From Phoronis australis (Eukaryota > Phoronida > Phoronidae): a DNA stretch of 58,450 nt. Below the pieces are notes generated by a model. That model worked only from the letters and a program-made list of their open reading frames with translations, did no database searches and was not told where the DNA came from. The DNA lies in the NCBI GenBank assembly GCA_002633005.1, contig NMRA01000009.1, forward strand, positions 777,273-835,722, given 5' to 3'. Made by a program: the position numbers and the translations under genes. Below, in pieces: positions 56,905 through 58,450 of the stretch (positions are counted from its first letter, which is position 1; every line of letters starts with the position of its first letter).

Positions 56905-57185
56905 GAGAACTAAATAATATTTTAAAAAGCTGTAACAGCTTTTTTGAGATTTCACCTTGACCTTGGCCTTGAAATTATGTGTTCGTGTTATTGATACCGT
57001 TGTTTTGCGGCCTTTCTTTTTTGTTATATTTTACTAAAAAGACATGGTCTCGTGATCCAAGTTAACAACAGGTTAGTGAAATTTCAAAAATCTATGTACT
57101 GGCTTTCTAGTTTCAGATAACTTTTACTCAGTTAAAATCTATAGTACTATGATCGTGTCAATGAGGTCCAACAAAACCTTGAGGC
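56905..57185. repeat. Dispersed repeat, copy 2
   Basis: Partner of 31385-31690, same orientation, with shared blocks GATTTCACCTTGA-like, TTGATACCGTTGTTTTGC, AAAGACATGGT, CGTGATCCAA and AGTTAAAATCTATAG. No coding capacity seen. Confidence 0.75.
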
Positions 57186-58450
57186 TGTAAAATATGCGTT
57201 TAATGATTTAAATACACCGGTTGGCCTCACCCTTGATTGACCAATAAAGAACCAGGTATCAGAGATGTACACCAGATTCAAGTGCTAAAAGAGACTGTTT
57301 TCGAGACTATAGGTGAGCTTACTCGCGCCTGTGTCACATCCTGGGTTGAGTTCCATAGACGCAAGAACCTCGCTAGTAAAGGCAGGGTAATCACGTGTTT
57401 TGCTTGTAATGCATGGCGATATCTCGCTAACACTCGCATGATGTTTGCGAGTGTATTGCAAAACGAAACAAAAGTCCATTAAAAGTCACAGTTCACAGAC
57501 CTGCAGGTGGTACCCAGTTTTTCTTAGTCCTCCCGCTTTTTTGTGAGCAAAAGGTCCACTTTGTTAGAGATTCGAGCCTCCCACATTAAAGGCTAAGTGC
57601 GCGCATGTATTGGATTTACGACACGGGCACCTGGCGACTGGTTGATATTGCATAAGATAGCTCAATGATTCAGAAACGAATTTGCTGCTGCAACAATAAC
57701 GACAGCAACAGACTTTAATCGACGCATTCGCCGCAAGTTCTTATTTTGCGTTAATAAGGCGTCAAATAAAATAACAAAATGATTCATTATATGTTTCCGG
57801 CTCAACCTCGAACCTTAGCGTCTGTCGGCACTCAATAGAATGGTAGTTTTTGACCTCTTGACCCACTTTTGCCCAGTTGAGGCCTTTTTAGTAAACTTTT
57901 AGTTGAAATTTAGGTTGGAAATTCACTGGGATACTTTTCAGACACTTTTTTTAAGAATTATCTTACTGAACTTTCGGCTTTTGAATTCTTTGGTCCATGA
58001 GTATACAGGTTTTACCGGTAGCGGCCTACACCCTGTATAACTGAGACGTGGAGCTGTTTGTACCTCTTTTTTCAAGCCCAAAACCATTAAAAATGTTTTG
58101 TGTCACCTTACATTAAGCGCGCAAACCTATGCCTACACAGTGATGCCCACTAGCTGAATCTATTCTCTTCTGACTCGTGACGCCAAGTAACTTACCAAAG
58201 AATGCTAGCCCATCCAATGAAAGGTGTTCCATCTAACTCCGGAGTAAAACAGATATCCCGGAGTCGAAAACAGACTCTCGCACCTTAAAAACAGGTAACC
58301 AGACTGAAAAACACGAACACCGACCTTTAAAAACAAGAACCCGGGGATCGGACACTACATCCGGGAATCGAAACACTCCCGTACTTTCTATCAGAGTGAG
58401 TGCCTTGAGTCTGTTTTAATGATCGATGAGGAGTTGAAGTACACTTTTTT

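Larger units (their letters stand above)
51753..58450. other. Intergenic or unresolved region at the right end
   Basis: No complete gene is supported. It holds a two-copy GC-rich repeat, a dispersed repeat copy and a segment (57290-57480) related to 20955-21071. A minus-strand ATG-to-donor segment at 58232-58196 (MEHLSLDGLAFF plus one base, donor GTAAGT) could be a first exon of a gene but stands alone. Confidence 0.45.

Overview
This is animal (metazoan) genomic DNA: AT-rich, gene-sparse, with long introns, GT-AG splice sites, many minisatellites and small transposon remnants. I see no bacterial features. The window is dominated by one intact developmental gene on the minus strand, a Pax2/5/8 paired-box transcription factor. 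I could assemble it completely from splice sites and reading phase: two alternative first exons (37412-37487 and 36116-36221) followed by nine shared exons down to a stop codon at 13808-13810. The product is about 481 or 491 residues. A single Pax2/5/8-type gene, the intron-rich layout and the repeat types suggest an invertebrate bilaterian. A non-vertebrate deuterostome such as a hemichordate fits, but the species is an inference I cannot prove.

Layout. Positions 1-8430 look T-rich on the plus strand, carry several exon-like segments and have an AATAAA at about 8407, so they may be the 3' part of a plus-strand gene converging on Pax2/5/8; no product was recognised. Positions 8431-13807 are intergenic with three minisatellites. 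Positions 13808-37487 are Pax2/5/8. Its introns hold a MITE-like element (18201-18804), a 576-bp direct duplication joined at an n (19843-20992), a foldback complex with a tRNA-like head (about 23237-24121), minisatellites and, in the intron between the two paired-domain exons, a decayed second copy of the second paired-box exon (about 33460-33660). Positions 37488-48100 are upstream intergenic DNA with one unassigned coding-like exon (41210-41340). Positions 47491-49657 have weak signs of a divergent gene pair, the plus-strand member ending in a lysine-rich exon with AATAAA 16 bases after its stop. Positions 50479-51752 contain a rearranged Penelope-like (GIY-YIG) retroelement fragment. The rest is intergenic or unresolved.

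The most interesting points are: the tandem-duplicated, splice-dead paired-box pseudoexon inside the Pax2/5/8 gene; the two alternative first exons that change the first residue of the paired domain (S or G); the apparent absence of the partial homeodomain; the run of five consecutive symmetric phase-1 exons in the C-terminal half; and the n-bearing duplication that is probably two haplotypes joined by assembly.
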